DNA of 64,000 bases, taken from contig NC_058518.1 of the NCBI RefSeq assembly GCF_904849725.1, positions 395,423,581-395,487,580 on the forward strand, in the 5' to 3' direction. This stretch comes from Hordeum vulgare subsp. vulgare (Eukaryota > Streptophyta > Magnoliopsida > Poales > Poaceae). Below the pieces are notes generated by a model. The model had not been told where the DNA came from and ran no database searches. It saw nothing but the letters and a program-made list of their open reading frames with translations. The translations under genes and the position numbers were made by a program. Of this stretch, positions 53,821 through 64,000 are shown piece after piece (position 1 is the stretch's first letter; each line of letters opens with the position of its first letter).

Positions 53821-54408
53821 ATGGATCCTCACCCACTAGCTAATCTTCTCAAAGGACCCGTTTATGTTGAAACAATTGCTAGTGAGGGTGCGCTAGATTA
53901 TCTTTATGAGGTCTTGCTTGAAAATCATGAATCCAAAAATTGTGAAATTTATAAAGTGATTCATGATAGTTCCTTGAATGAAAAGCATGATTGCTATATT
54001 GTTGAGTTTGCATATGATCTTACATATAATCATTATGAGAGAGGCAAACATTGTTATAGAAATTTTCATGTTACTCACTTACCTCTCTTGATATTCAAAT
54101 TGTTAATACTTCATTCTTCCTACTTGCTTATGTTAGATATTTCTTGTCTTAATAAATTTTTTGATTACAAAATGCCTATGCATAGGAAGTATGTTAGACT
54201 TAAATGTGCTTGTCACATGTTTTATGATGATCACTTTGTGCTTCAATTCTTGTCTTTATGTGAGCATCATTTTTACCACACGCCTATCTTAATGGCTATA
54301 AAGAAAGAGCTTGCTAGGAGACAACCCAATAGTTATCATTTATTTCTGTTAGTGTGTGACAACATGATTATTGTATCTTTAATGATTGAGTTTTTATGGT
54401 TTAGTTAG
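53821..54408 (+). CDS. EC ORF, MDPHPLANL type, 195 residues
   Basis: Open frame from ATG 53821 starting MDPHPLANLLKGPVYVETIASEGALDYLYEVLLE. It aligns with both EB pieces: the N-terminus with 38703-38987 and, from IVEFAYDLTYN onwards, with 38329-38592 (HCYRNFHVTH, DYKMPMHRKYVRL). Compared with EB a middle part of roughly 40 codons is missing at the join after EKHDCY. The C-terminal third (ELARRQPNSYHLF onwards) is the read-through of the CTAGGAGACAACCCAATAG region that is non-coding in EA. No known domain; slightly hydrophobic C-terminus. It is the only coding potential of this element, in the place of gag. Confidence 0.55.
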   Translation: MDPHPLANLLKGPVYVETIASEGALDYLYEVLLENHESKNCEIYKVIHDSSLNEKHDCYIVEFAYDLTYNHYERGKHCYRNFHVTHLPLLIFKLLILHSSYLLMLDISCLNKFFDYKMPMHRKYVRLKCACHMFYDDHFVLQFLSLCEHHFYHTPILMAIKKELARRQPNSYHLFLLVCDNMIIVSLMIEFLWFS

Positions 54409-56717
54409 TGGTTGTGCCAAGTAAATCCATTGGGATGATGAGTAGAATTGATACGGTGTAAAAACAGAAACTTTGACGTCGACTGCAGAATTTCTCTAAT
54501 TTTACTCGAACGTCTTTTTAAGCTGAATTATTTATACATTATTTCTATACAAATTCCTCATGCCATCCTAATGTTTTAGAATTTTTGTAGTTACATAAGT
54601 ATAGGTTCATTATAGATTACTAAAGATTGTTCTGTTTCAGTCAGATTCTGTTTTTGCATGCGTACTTTGCTTATTTTGATGATGTTGTGGATTGTAAAGG
54701 GGGGTACAAGGCATGGAGGAGTTAAGATACGGTATCATATGCTAAAATAAAATAAGAATGAATTTGTCACAACACCTTAAAGTATTTGATGCTTATACTA
54801 ACAGATCTCACGAAGTTTTGTTGAGTTTTATATGATTGAAGTTTTCAAGTTTTGGGTATTGTAGCGATGGACAAAGGATTGAGGAGCAAAAAAATTCTCA
54901 TCTTGGGGATCCCCAAGGCACACCAAGGTAATATTCTAGGAATACATACGCATCTAAGATTGGGGATGCCATGAAAGGCATCCCCTCTTTTCGTTGCAAT
55001 CCATCGGTATGTTCCTTGAAGCTATATTTTTATTCACCGCATGATATTAGTTTTGCTTGGAGCATCGTTTGCTTTTGTTTTCTTTTACTTTCTGTTTACC
55101 ACAATTATTGTTTGCTGGACGTGCCTATTTGAGAGAGATACCACATCATCACAATTTGTTAGAATATTCTATGTGCTTCGCTTATATCTTTTGAGCTTAG
55201 CAGTTGCTCTAGTACTTCACTTATATCTTTTTGAGCACGGTGGCGTGTAGATTTTATAGAAATATTATGCTCTCTTTCTTCACTTATATTTGCTTCAGAG
55301 CTGGACAAATACTGACGGTAATTTTCATGGGTCATAAGACTAGACCAAAAATAATGAGTGTTCAATGAGTGATTATTAAAACCATCATGTGGCACATATA
55401 GAGAACTTGTGGGTTAATGATATTGATGTGGTGATATGAAAAAGGTGTGAGTGCATTATTATTAATTCAGAAAGGTGTTGATATTAAGAGATGTTAAACT
55501 TTTTGTTCATCTAAAAATTTAAAGAGGCATGGTGATTATGTGTGAGCATTTCTATTCCTCGTTCAAATCCTTTTATTGTTTTGAGTCAGAGTCGCGTGAT
55601 GGTTAATTCCTATCAACCCTCTCCCTCGGGCATGTGAATAGTACTTTGATTTGTGATAAAACTAATAAAAATTTGCAATAAGTATATGAATTCTTCATAA
55701 CTAATGTGACACCATGGACATACGCACTCTCAGCTCCTCATATTTGCTAGCCTCTTCAGTATCGTGCATCGCCCTTTCTCACCTTGAGGATCGGTGCAAC
55801 TTTTGTTGGTGCATCCAAACCCCGTGACATGACATGCTTTATTGCACATAAACCATGTTATATCCTACTCAAAATTGCCACCGTATCTACCTATCATGGC
55901 ATTTCCATAGCCATTCCGAGATATATTGCCATGCAAATGCCATCGTCACTTCACATCACTAGTTCACTCATCATCATAATGATTTGCATGATCATATAGA
56001 GCTAACATAGTATTTGTGGCAAAGCCACCGTTCATCATATTTTTTATACATGTCATGCTAGATCTTCGCATATCCTGGTACACTGCCAGAGGCATTCATT
56101 GAGAGTCATATAGTCCTATCTGTTTTCATATTGAGTTGTATGTCAATAAAAGTGTGATGATCATAATTATTAGATAATTTTCATAGTGAGGAAATAAATA
56201 TGGGGGGGGGGACAAATGATCCCACCATAAGAAAATAAATGAGCGAAAAATAGAGAAGGGACTTTGCTACTATCCTTTACCACACTTGTGCCTCAAGGTG
56301 GCACCTTGTTCTTCATATCGAGAGTCTCATGTTATATCATTCATATGCTAGTGGGAATCACTTTTTCATAAACTTGGCTTGTATATTACGATGATGGGCT
56401 TACTCAAATGCCCGAGGTCTTCATGAGTAAGCAAGTTAGATGCACACCCAACTTAGCTTCACTTGAGCTTTTATACACTTACATCTCTTGAGCATCATTT
56501 GCATGGCAATCCCTACTCCTCGCATCGATATCTATCGGCGGGTATCTCCATAGCTCGTTGGTACGCCTAGTTTATGTGAGACTATCTTCTCCACTTTAAC
56601 CCCTTCTAAACCTACCACCATATTCTATTCCACCTTTCCAATGGTTCACGCTCATGTATTGTGTGAAGAATAAAAAGTTGATGCATATTGAAAAAGTATG
56701 ATCCAGTTGCCCGACTT
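54409..56717 (+). other. Non-coding internal region of EC
   Basis: Related to 14290-16600 of EA, much diverged. It contains the hairpin pair (54902-54985), the CTTCACTTATATCTTTTGAG repeats (55176-55230), the block around 55690-56100 and a short G10 run near 56203. No gene is supported. Confidence 0.7.
54902..54985 (+). other. Palindrome and hairpin in EC
   Basis: Perfect 16-base palindrome CTTGGGGATCCCCAAG (54902-54917), and a 9-bp stem GGGGATGCC (54962-54970) with GGCATCCCC (54977-54985), loop ATGAAA. Position and spacing match the hairpins of EA and EB. Confidence 0.75.
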
Positions 56718-59705
56718 GAACACTATGGTGCCTCACGAGGGGCCCACAAGCCAACAGGGCGCAGCCTCATACCTTGTGCCTCCCTTGTGGCCCTCCCGAC
56801 TCCGTTCTTTGACTTATAAATTCTCATATACCCTAAAAACACTAGAGGGAGTCCCGAAACACTTTTTACGCCACCGCAAGTCTCTGTTCCAACGAGAGCC
56901 CATATGAAGCTCCGCTCCGGCACCCTGCCGGAGGGGGGATCGATCACGGAGGGCCTCTTCATCAACCTTTCTTCGCTCACGATGATGTGTGAGTAGTTTA
57001 CCATAGACCTACGGGTCCATAGTGAGTACGTAGATGGCAATCACTCTCTCTTTGATCTTCAATACAATGATCATTGCATCTTCGCCTTGATCCATATGAT
57101 GTAATTCCTTTTGTGTGCTGTGTTTGTTGGGATCTGATGAATTGTGGGTTTACGTTCAGATTATTCAGGACAAATATTTGAGTCTCCCCTGAATACTTAT
57201 ATGCTTCTTATGTTCTTGATTATGATAGCTTTTTAATTCTCTCCGATTTATTAAAATAGTTTGGCAAACTAGATGTTGGGGAACGTCGCATGGGAAACAA
57301 AAAAATTCCTACGCGCACGAAGACCTATCATGGTGATGTCCATCTACGAGAGGGATATTCAATCTACGTACCCTTGTAGACCGCACAGCAGAAGCGTTAA
57401 GAAACGCGGTTGATGTAGTAGAACGTCCTCACGTCCCTCGATCCGCCCCGCGAACCGTCCCGCGATCAGTCCCACGATCTAGTGCCGAACGGACGGCACC
57501 TCCGCGTTCAGCACACGTACAGCTCGACGATGATCTCGGCCTTCTTGATCCAGCAAGAGAGACGGAGAGGCAGATGAGTTCTCCGGCAGCGTGACGGCGC
57601 TCCGGAGGTTGGTGATGATCTTATCTCAGCAGGGCTCCGCCCGAGCTCCGCAGAAACGCGATCTAGAGGTAAAACCGTGGAGATATGTGGTCGGGCTGCC
57701 GTGGCAAAGTTGTCTCAAATCAGCCCTAAAACCTCCGTATATATAGGGGGAAGAGGGGGAGCCTTTCCTTGGGGTCCAAGGACCCCCAAGGGGTTCGGCC
57801 GAGCCAAGGGGGGCAACCCTCCCCTTCCAAACCGAGTCCAACTAGGTTTGGAAGGAGGAGTCCTTCCCCCTTTCCCACCTCCTCTTTTTTTTCTTTCTTT
57901 TCTCTTTGATTTTCTTCCTATGGCGCATAGGGCCTTCGTGGGCTATCCCACCAGCCCACTAAGGGCTGGTGCGCCACCCCCAAGGCCTATGGGCTTCCCC
58001 GGGGTGGATTGCCCCCCCCCCCCCCGGTGAACACCCGGAACCCATTCGTCATTCCCGGTACATTCCCGGTAACTCCGAAAACCTTCCGGTAATCAAATGA
58101 GGTCATCCTATATATCAATCTTCATCTCCGGACCATTCCGGAAACCCTCGTGACGTCCGTGATCTCATCCGGGACTCCGAACAACATTCCGTAACCAACC
58201 ATATAACTCAAATACGCATAAAACAACGTCGAACCTTAAGTGTGCAGACCCTGCGGGTTCGAGAACTATGTAGACATGACCCGAGAGACTCCTCGGTCAA
58301 TATCCAATAGCGGGACCTGGATGCCCATATTGGATCCTACATATTCTACGAAGATCTTATCGTTTGAACCTCAGTGCCAAGGATTCATATAATCCCGTAT
58401 GTCATTCCCTTTGTCCTAAGGTATGTTACTTGCCCGAGATTCGATCGTCCGTATCCGCATACCTATTTCAATCTCGTTTACCGGCAAGTCTATTTACTCG
58501 TTCCGTAATACAAGATCCCGCAACTTACACTAAGTCACATTGCTTGCAAGGCTTGTGTGTGATGTTGTATTACCGAGTGGGCCCCGAGATACCTCTCCGT
58601 CACACGGAGTGACAAATCCCAGTCTCGATCCATACTAACTCAACGAACACCCTCGGAGATACCTATAGAGCATCTTTATAGTCACCCAGTTACGTTGCGA
58701 CGTTTGATACACACAAAGCATTCCTCCGGTGTCAATGAGTTATATGATCTCATGGTCATAGGAACAAATACTTGACACGCAGAAAACAGTAGCAACAAAA
58801 TGACACGATCAACATGCTACGTCTATTAGGTTGGGTCTAGTCCATCACTTGATTCTCCTAATGATGTGATCCCGCTTATCAAGTGACAACACTTGCCTAT
58901 GGTCAGGAAACCTTGACCATCTTTGATCAACGAGCTAGTCAACTAGAGGCTTACTAGGGACAGTGTTTTGTCTATGTATCCACACATGCACTGTGTTTCT
59001 AATCAATACAATTATAGCATGGATAATAAACGATTATCATGAACTAAGAAATATAATAATAACTAATTTATTATTGCCTCTAGGGCATATTTCCAACACT
59101 AGATCGTTATTTCTTTGGTTTGAGAGGTGTGTTGCGGTAGGTTCAACTTGGTGAATTTCTATATTCAAGTGACAGAAGAGGACAAGATGTGTCTTTGTGT
59201 TGCCGCTACTAAGGATAAAATGATGGGTTTTATTCATATTGCTTGAGTTTAGTTTGTCTACATCATGTCATCGTTCTCCATGCATTACATTGTTTTACTT
59301 AATACTCAAGCAATATGTTGGATAGCGATCGATGAGTGGAGTAATAGTAATAGGTGCAGGCAAGAGACGACATATTTTTGTATATGGATGTGATGCCTAT
59401 ACACACATGATCATTGCCATGATTATCGTATAACTATCCGCTTTTCTGTCAATTGCCCAATAGTAATTTGTTCACCCATCGTATGCTATTTTCATGAGAG
59501 ATGCCATTACGGAAAGCTATGGCCCCGGGTTCTATTCACAACATATTGATAAAACCTTCATTACCTTGTTGTCATTTAATTGTTTTTTACTTTATCTTAC
59601 TATCTACAATTATCTACACACCTCACTTGCTTGCAAATAACAAGACAAGAGGATTGTAAACCCTCTTGCCCGCGTTGGGTGCAAGTTGTTTGTTCTTTTG
59701 TATGC
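56718..59705 (+). repeat. 3' LTR of EC, both ends lost, split by a solo LTR
   Basis: Pieces about 56718-57273 and 59104-59705. It begins in mid-LTR (GGTGCCTCACGAGGGGCCC, equal to about 43490), so a deletion removed the polypurine tract and the first about 270 bases of the LTR. It stops at TTGTATGC before a junction at 59705/59706. Confidence 0.78.
57274..59098 (-). mobile_element. Solo LTR, BARE1/WIS/Angela group, mosaic
   Basis: 1825 bp, TSD CTAGA (57269-57273 and 59099-59103). Plus strand TGTTGGGGAACGTCGC...CATATTTCCAACA. Most of it matches the Angela-type LTRs, but the about 240 bases at the right end (58860-59098, the start of the LTR on its own strand) match the divergent subtype of 5762-6658 instead (GGTCAGGAAACC, GATCAACGAGCTAG, AAATATG). 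Confidence 0.92.
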
Positions 59706-62700
59706 AGGTTGAACAGGTTGAAGGTTATCATGGCATTGTTGAGAGACTGATATTTAACATGTGGTAGGCAACGAGACATAAACGGTAAAACTAGCATGGC
59801 AATGATAGTAATGGTATCTGGGGAAATGGTCATCTTGCCTGAGATCCCGCTTGGAAGAAGAATGCCTCCGTGAAGCAAACGAACCGACATAGTCGAACGG
59901 GTCCTCACATCCGGCACGCTTGCGGAACTCTATCGAGACGGGGAAAATCGGAAACAAGCATCAACGCAGATATTCACCACACGATGCACACACATATGAT
60001 GCATGAGAAGCTGAATAAATGCAAGACACGGCATGACAATTCACACAATCAAACACTACATGTTAAGTGAAGTTCAATATGCAACGAGTTGCATATTGAC
60101 GAAACTCCACGTTTATTTATTTAGTTCTATCCCGATTAGATACACGGCAATATTAAATGTGGTTAAACATGGCAAGAGGTGAAGCGTAATTAAACTATCT
60201 ATCTAGGCATTTTAAATGAGGTCGGAAATGGCATATAGCATCTCCGAAACGACCTCACATATAAATTTACAATTCTGTCCAGATCTGAACTAACACATTT
60301 ATTTAGTTGTTAAACAGCAAAAAAAATATGTTCACGTGATTCTACGCGTCATTTCAAGCAATCTACACATAGAGATCATCTCCAACGGAGCTACGGTTCA
60401 AAAGATACAAGCACCGCAAGATATGATGGCATGAATGCAATATGTGCGCAACGACGGTCACGAGCTCTTCAAAACATACAACCAGCAAGAGAAAATGAAA
60501 CTACACGAGATTCTAAGCAATTCTCATGTAGGACACGATCAAATCGGATCTACGGTTCAACAACTACGAGCAAAACAAGAAATCACTACAATCTGCCAAA
60601 ATCAGCCACATAGCATTTTCTACGCCCCACAACTACGGGCTACACAACTCCGATAAACTCAAGCAAGGCATGGCACGAAAGAGGGCAAGAAGCACTACTA
60701 CAAACAACTAACAACAACTAGCATGGCATCATGGATCACTAGGGAAATAAGACACAAAATGGCATCTCACACAGTATTTCAGACTTAGTGAAAATAACAC
60801 TTCATGAAAGTGCAGTTTTTGATCTGAAGCCATATTGACAGCAGCAAAACCTATAGCTACAGGACTCCAAATGTCATGAAAATTCACAGCATGCTAGAGA
60901 AACACCAGGGCTACAACTAACTCCATTGGACCAACCTCAAAAGAGCTACAGGTCAAAAGATACAAGCAAGACAAGACATCAACAAAATATAACAGATCTC
61001 AGACTTAGAAATATTTCAGCACCTCCAAATCAGCACTATTTCTAGCAACTTGAGAGCAAGCAAACCACACCTAAACATGAATTTCTATTGCAAACAAAAA
61101 TACCAGGGGCTAGACTAAACATCAAAGATCAACTCTCTAGTTGAAAACTTAATCAAACGAGGCACGGAATAAATCCTACGAAATAAACAAGAGGGCAACA
61201 TGGCAAAATATCGCGCGAACTAACTTGCTCAAAAGCTAAAACTAATTGCACAGAAAAATCCACCCCGGAAACATATAAAATATGTGGGGTTGCAACACAA
61301 AAATAATGCCACACATAAATGCGAAATAATAACCTATACACGGATAAATAAACTAGCGCAATTCCCTACACGCAAAAATACAAATGACTGCTATAAAATA
61401 CATGGGAAAATGGTTCCTAAATCATGGTCATTTCTAATACGGCACTCGGGCTATCCGGACACGCACGAGAAATAAATACGGGCACTATCCTATTAGGACA
61501 GCACGTAAACATATGCATACGACACGTCAAACAACGTCAAATAAATATGCAAGTTGTGAAATCGTGATCTACCCGACATTCTACACGAAATCCATATATA
61601 GATCACCTCGATCCGACTTACGGAATAAAAGTTACGGGGGTTTTAAAATAGCTATTTTTCTGAAAAATCCTAATTCTCGGGCCAAACCTAAAAAAATCTA
61701 TGGGCCGAATCTTCGTCAAACGGGCCTACACAGGGGTGGTGCAGGGTAATTAACTACCGCCCGAGGCGCACAATAGAGGGGCAAGGGGGTGCTCACCTTG
61801 GGCCTGGGGAGATGGGCCGCGGCGAGGGAGACTCCTGGGCCACGGGGACCAGCGGTGGCGGCCTGGTGTAGCTGGTGCGGGCCGGTTGCGGGGAACAGGC
61901 CCACGCGGGGCGAGGAAGGCCAGATCGGGGCGTCATCCTCCCGTGCTCACTAGGAGCACGAGGCCATGGTGTCGGTGGTAGTTCTGCCGGCAAGGGACGG
62001 AGGCGAGGAGGCACCGGCGAGGTCCGACGAGGTTGGGAACGGGCGGATCCAAGGGCACGGAGGCTGGATCCAGTGAGAGCTCAACCGGAGGCGGCGCATC
62101 CAGGCAGACGAGGTGGCGGCAGCAGGCGCCCATGGTGGCGGCGCAAGTTGGAGATTGAGGCAGCGGCAAATCGACAACGGCGTCCTGGCACGGCCGGCGG
62201 GGACCTCCGGCGAGGGGAGGGGCGCCGGCGAGCGGCGGCCGGAGGCGGGGCCGACGAGGCAGCTCGGCTCCTCCGCTTGGCACGGGGTTGCGGGCGTTGT
62301 TGCTGCGGGAGAGGGAGCCCCGGGAGCAGGGAGCTCGGGCCACGGCGGCGGCCGGCCAGATGGGCCCAGGAGGGCCCAATCCGGGCTGGGGCGGGCCGTC
62401 GGCTGCGTAGTGGAGAGAGGGAGGAGAGAGAGAGTGGGAGAGGCTAGGGTTAGGCACGGTTTTTGAGGATAGAGGAGAGGGGGCTGTCTAAAAATATGAG
62501 GAAGGGGTATTTAAAGAGAAAAGAGGGGCTAGGTTTAACCGGAATTTCGTTCCGGATCCAACCGTGCGGTCGGATTCGGACGATTCTGAACGCGGGAACG
62601 GTTAAGTGGCCGTGTAGGGTGGTTTACCGGAGACGAGAGGGAAAACGGGCGGCGCGGCAACATTTTTTTAAAACACCGATGACCGTCCGACGGTAGACCG

Positions 62701-63077
62701 AATACGATGCCGCTACGGTCGACCGTTCGGGTACCAAACGAACTCTGATCGCGACGAAATTCGACAGGCGGCCTAGCTGTAACTATTTACGACCGCATGC
62801 CAAGTTTCACCTCGATCTGAGAAAGTTTTATGCACACTTTAAAAACAAGGTTTTGACGATGCCGCGGGCGCGTGCGAGTGCGGTCGGGCTCAGAAAAGAC
62901 AACAACGAGAACCGGCAACTAACAACGGTTGCAAGTTTTGAAGACTGGCGGCAACGGGGTGCCGATGCAATGCCGATGATGCGCATGATGCGACGATGAT
63001 GCGGCAAAAGAAAATAGACACACAACGGAAACAGAAAGAAAGGGGAATCTTCTGGAACGTCGGCATCGGGTCTCACA
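59706..63077 (-). mobile_element. Second Sukkula-like LTR copy, truncated
   Basis: Colinear with 34057-37406 at about 97% identity by eye. The first 1.5 kb (equal to 32514-34056) is missing. It ends TCTCACA followed by CAAAT, as in the first copy. The TATA box of the first copy is changed to TTTAAATA. It is part of a larger duplicated block. Confidence 0.85.
61933..62457 (-). other. Gene-like GC-rich ORF, second copy
   Basis: 174-residue frame starting MPNPSLSHSLSPPSLHYAADG, colinear with 36271-36786 with in-frame indels near the middle (the ATMGACC region). The splice donor is still GT, but the base before it is A instead of G (CTA|GTGAGC). No known domain. Confidence 0.4.
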
Positions 63078-64000
63078 CAAATCACGCACCACCGTGCTCT
63101 AAAAGATATAAGTGAAGCACATAGAGCAAAAGTATCTAGCTCAAAAGATATAAGTGAAGCACTATGAGCATTCTAGCAAAAATCACGATGAGTGCATGTC
63201 TCTCTCTCAAAAAGGTGTGCAGCAAGGATGATTGTGACACAACAAAAGGAAAATACTCCTACGATACAAGACGCTCCAAGCAAAAACACATATCATGTGG
63301 TGAATAAAAATATAGCCCCAAGTAATGTTACCCATGGATTGAAGACGAAAGAGGGGATGCCTTCCCAGGGCATCCCCAAGCTTAGGCTTTTTCGTGTCCT
63401 TGAATTTGGCGCTTGAGCTCTTTCCACTCCTTATCTCTTTGTCCATGAGAACATCACCAAAAACTTGAAAACTTCACAACACAAAACTTAAACAGAAACT
63501 CGTGATAACATTAGCACAAGAAAACAAACTACCACTTCTTTTGGTACTGTAGCAAACTTGAATTCCATCTATATTTGTATACTTCGTATACTTCTGGTAC
63601 CTCAAAAAATCTGAAAACTTACGACAGCCTGGGAAAAAAGCATATCAATCATCAGCAAAAAGAATCAACTCAAAAGCGCTTTCTGAATAAAAATTAAAAA
63701 TCATCTCGTGAGCGAAACGTTTCTGTCTTTTTCCAGTAAGATCAAACAACCATTATCAAGACTAGTCATAAAGCCTTTGCTTGGCTCAAACACAAAAAGA
63801 AACACAAAAAACACAATCACAACATAATTATGAAAGTGTGGACGCAACAAAAGAAAAATAAAAAGAAATAAATTCATTGGGTTGCCTCCCAACAAGCGTT
63901 ATTGTTTAACGCCCTTAGCTAGGCATTCAATGATGCTCTCACAAAAGACAAGAATTGAAGCACAACGAGAGCATCCTAAAGCATGAGAAAATCACAGCTA
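63078..64000 (-). mobile_element. Sabrina-like internal region next to the second Sukkula-like LTR
   Basis: Colinear with 37407 to about 38344, so the duplication includes the host element and the insertion junction. It keeps the first hairpin (63353-63377) but lacks the second through a deletion near 63410. The ORF seen at 38329-38987 would lie beyond the right end. Confidence 0.85.

Larger units (their letters stand above)
43226..59705 (+). mobile_element. EC, degraded Sabrina-like non-autonomous element
   Basis: Plus-strand element inserted in the 5' LTR of H (flank ATTCC). It has a 5' LTR in two pieces around a Copia insertion, a short ORF, a non-coding region related to EA and EB, and a 3' LTR that lacks its start and end. 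The primer site of the other elements is not found, and the polypurine tract is gone. It is cut at 59705 by a junction to a duplicated block, so no terminal duplication can be shown. Confidence 0.78.

Noticed and set aside
34057..64000. Assembly artefact as explanation for the duplicated block
   Set aside because: Seven differences in 240 aligned bases, a private hairpin deletion and a TATA change argue for two real copies; reads across 59705 would still be decisive.
1..64000. A host gene or a new defence or metabolic system
   Set aside because: Every stretch over a few hundred bases could be assigned to a retrotransposon layer; no non-transposon protein family was recognised on either strand.

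Overview
The window looks like an intergenic block of a large grass genome of the wheat/barley tribe (Triticeae). I see no host gene, rRNA or tRNA gene. Almost every base belongs to LTR retrotransposons inserted into one another. The basis is LTRs with TG...CA ends and 5-bp target-site duplications (TSDs) that I could match, tRNA-Asp-type or tRNA-iMet-type primer sites, polypurine tracts and broken gag/pol frames. Family names (Sabrina-, BARE1/WIS/Angela-, Sukkula-like) are recalled from memory and were not searched.

Left edge (1-10356). A minus-strand Athila-type Gypsy element (1-5319, cut by the window edge) lies in a Sabrina-like LTR piece (5320-5761). That piece abuts a BARE/WIS-type LTR piece (5762-6658), which lies in the 3' LTR of an old minus-strand Copia element, here called H. 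H has gag remnants but no pol. Its other half, with the start of gag, the primer site and part of the 5' LTR, is at 42066-43225.

Centre (10357-42060). A Sabrina-like plus-strand element, EA, is inserted in the gag of H (TSD GTGAC). EA codes only for gag and a protease remnant. Its 3' LTR was hit three times: by a solo Angela-type LTR (16931-18748, TSD GATAC), by a complete 10.2-kb Athila-type element, F1 (18929-29163, TSD GAGTC), and by a second Sabrina-like element, EB (29258-40775, minus, TSD GGGCC). EB holds a 4.9-kb Sukkula-like solo LTR (32514-37406, TSD CAAAT). With the insertions removed, the 3' LTR of EA adds up to 1550 bp against 1553 bp for its 5' LTR, which confirms the reconstruction.

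Right part (43226-64000). A third, degraded Sabrina-like element, EC, carries a full-length Angela-type Copia element in its 5' LTR (43694-52518, minus, TSD TTTGG) and a solo LTR in its 3' LTR (57274-59098, TSD CTAGA). At 59706 EC is cut. From there to the window end lies a second copy, about 3% diverged, of the Sukkula-LTR/EB composite seen at 34057-38354.

How the parts work together. F1 has the layout of an autonomous Athila-type element (gag-PR-RT-RNaseH-INT) but is inactivated by stops, frameshifts and a lost reverse-transcriptase aspartate. EA, EB and EC share Sabrina-like LTRs and non-coding 3' regions but carry gag-protease only (EA) or one short unrecognised ORF (EB, EC), so they look non-autonomous. 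The most interesting items are the accessory coiled-coil ORF of F1 with good splice signals and an LTR-like hairpin module in front of it, the gene-like first exon inside the Sukkula-like LTR, the duplicated nested block, and conserved paired hairpins in the non-coding part of the Sabrina-like elements.
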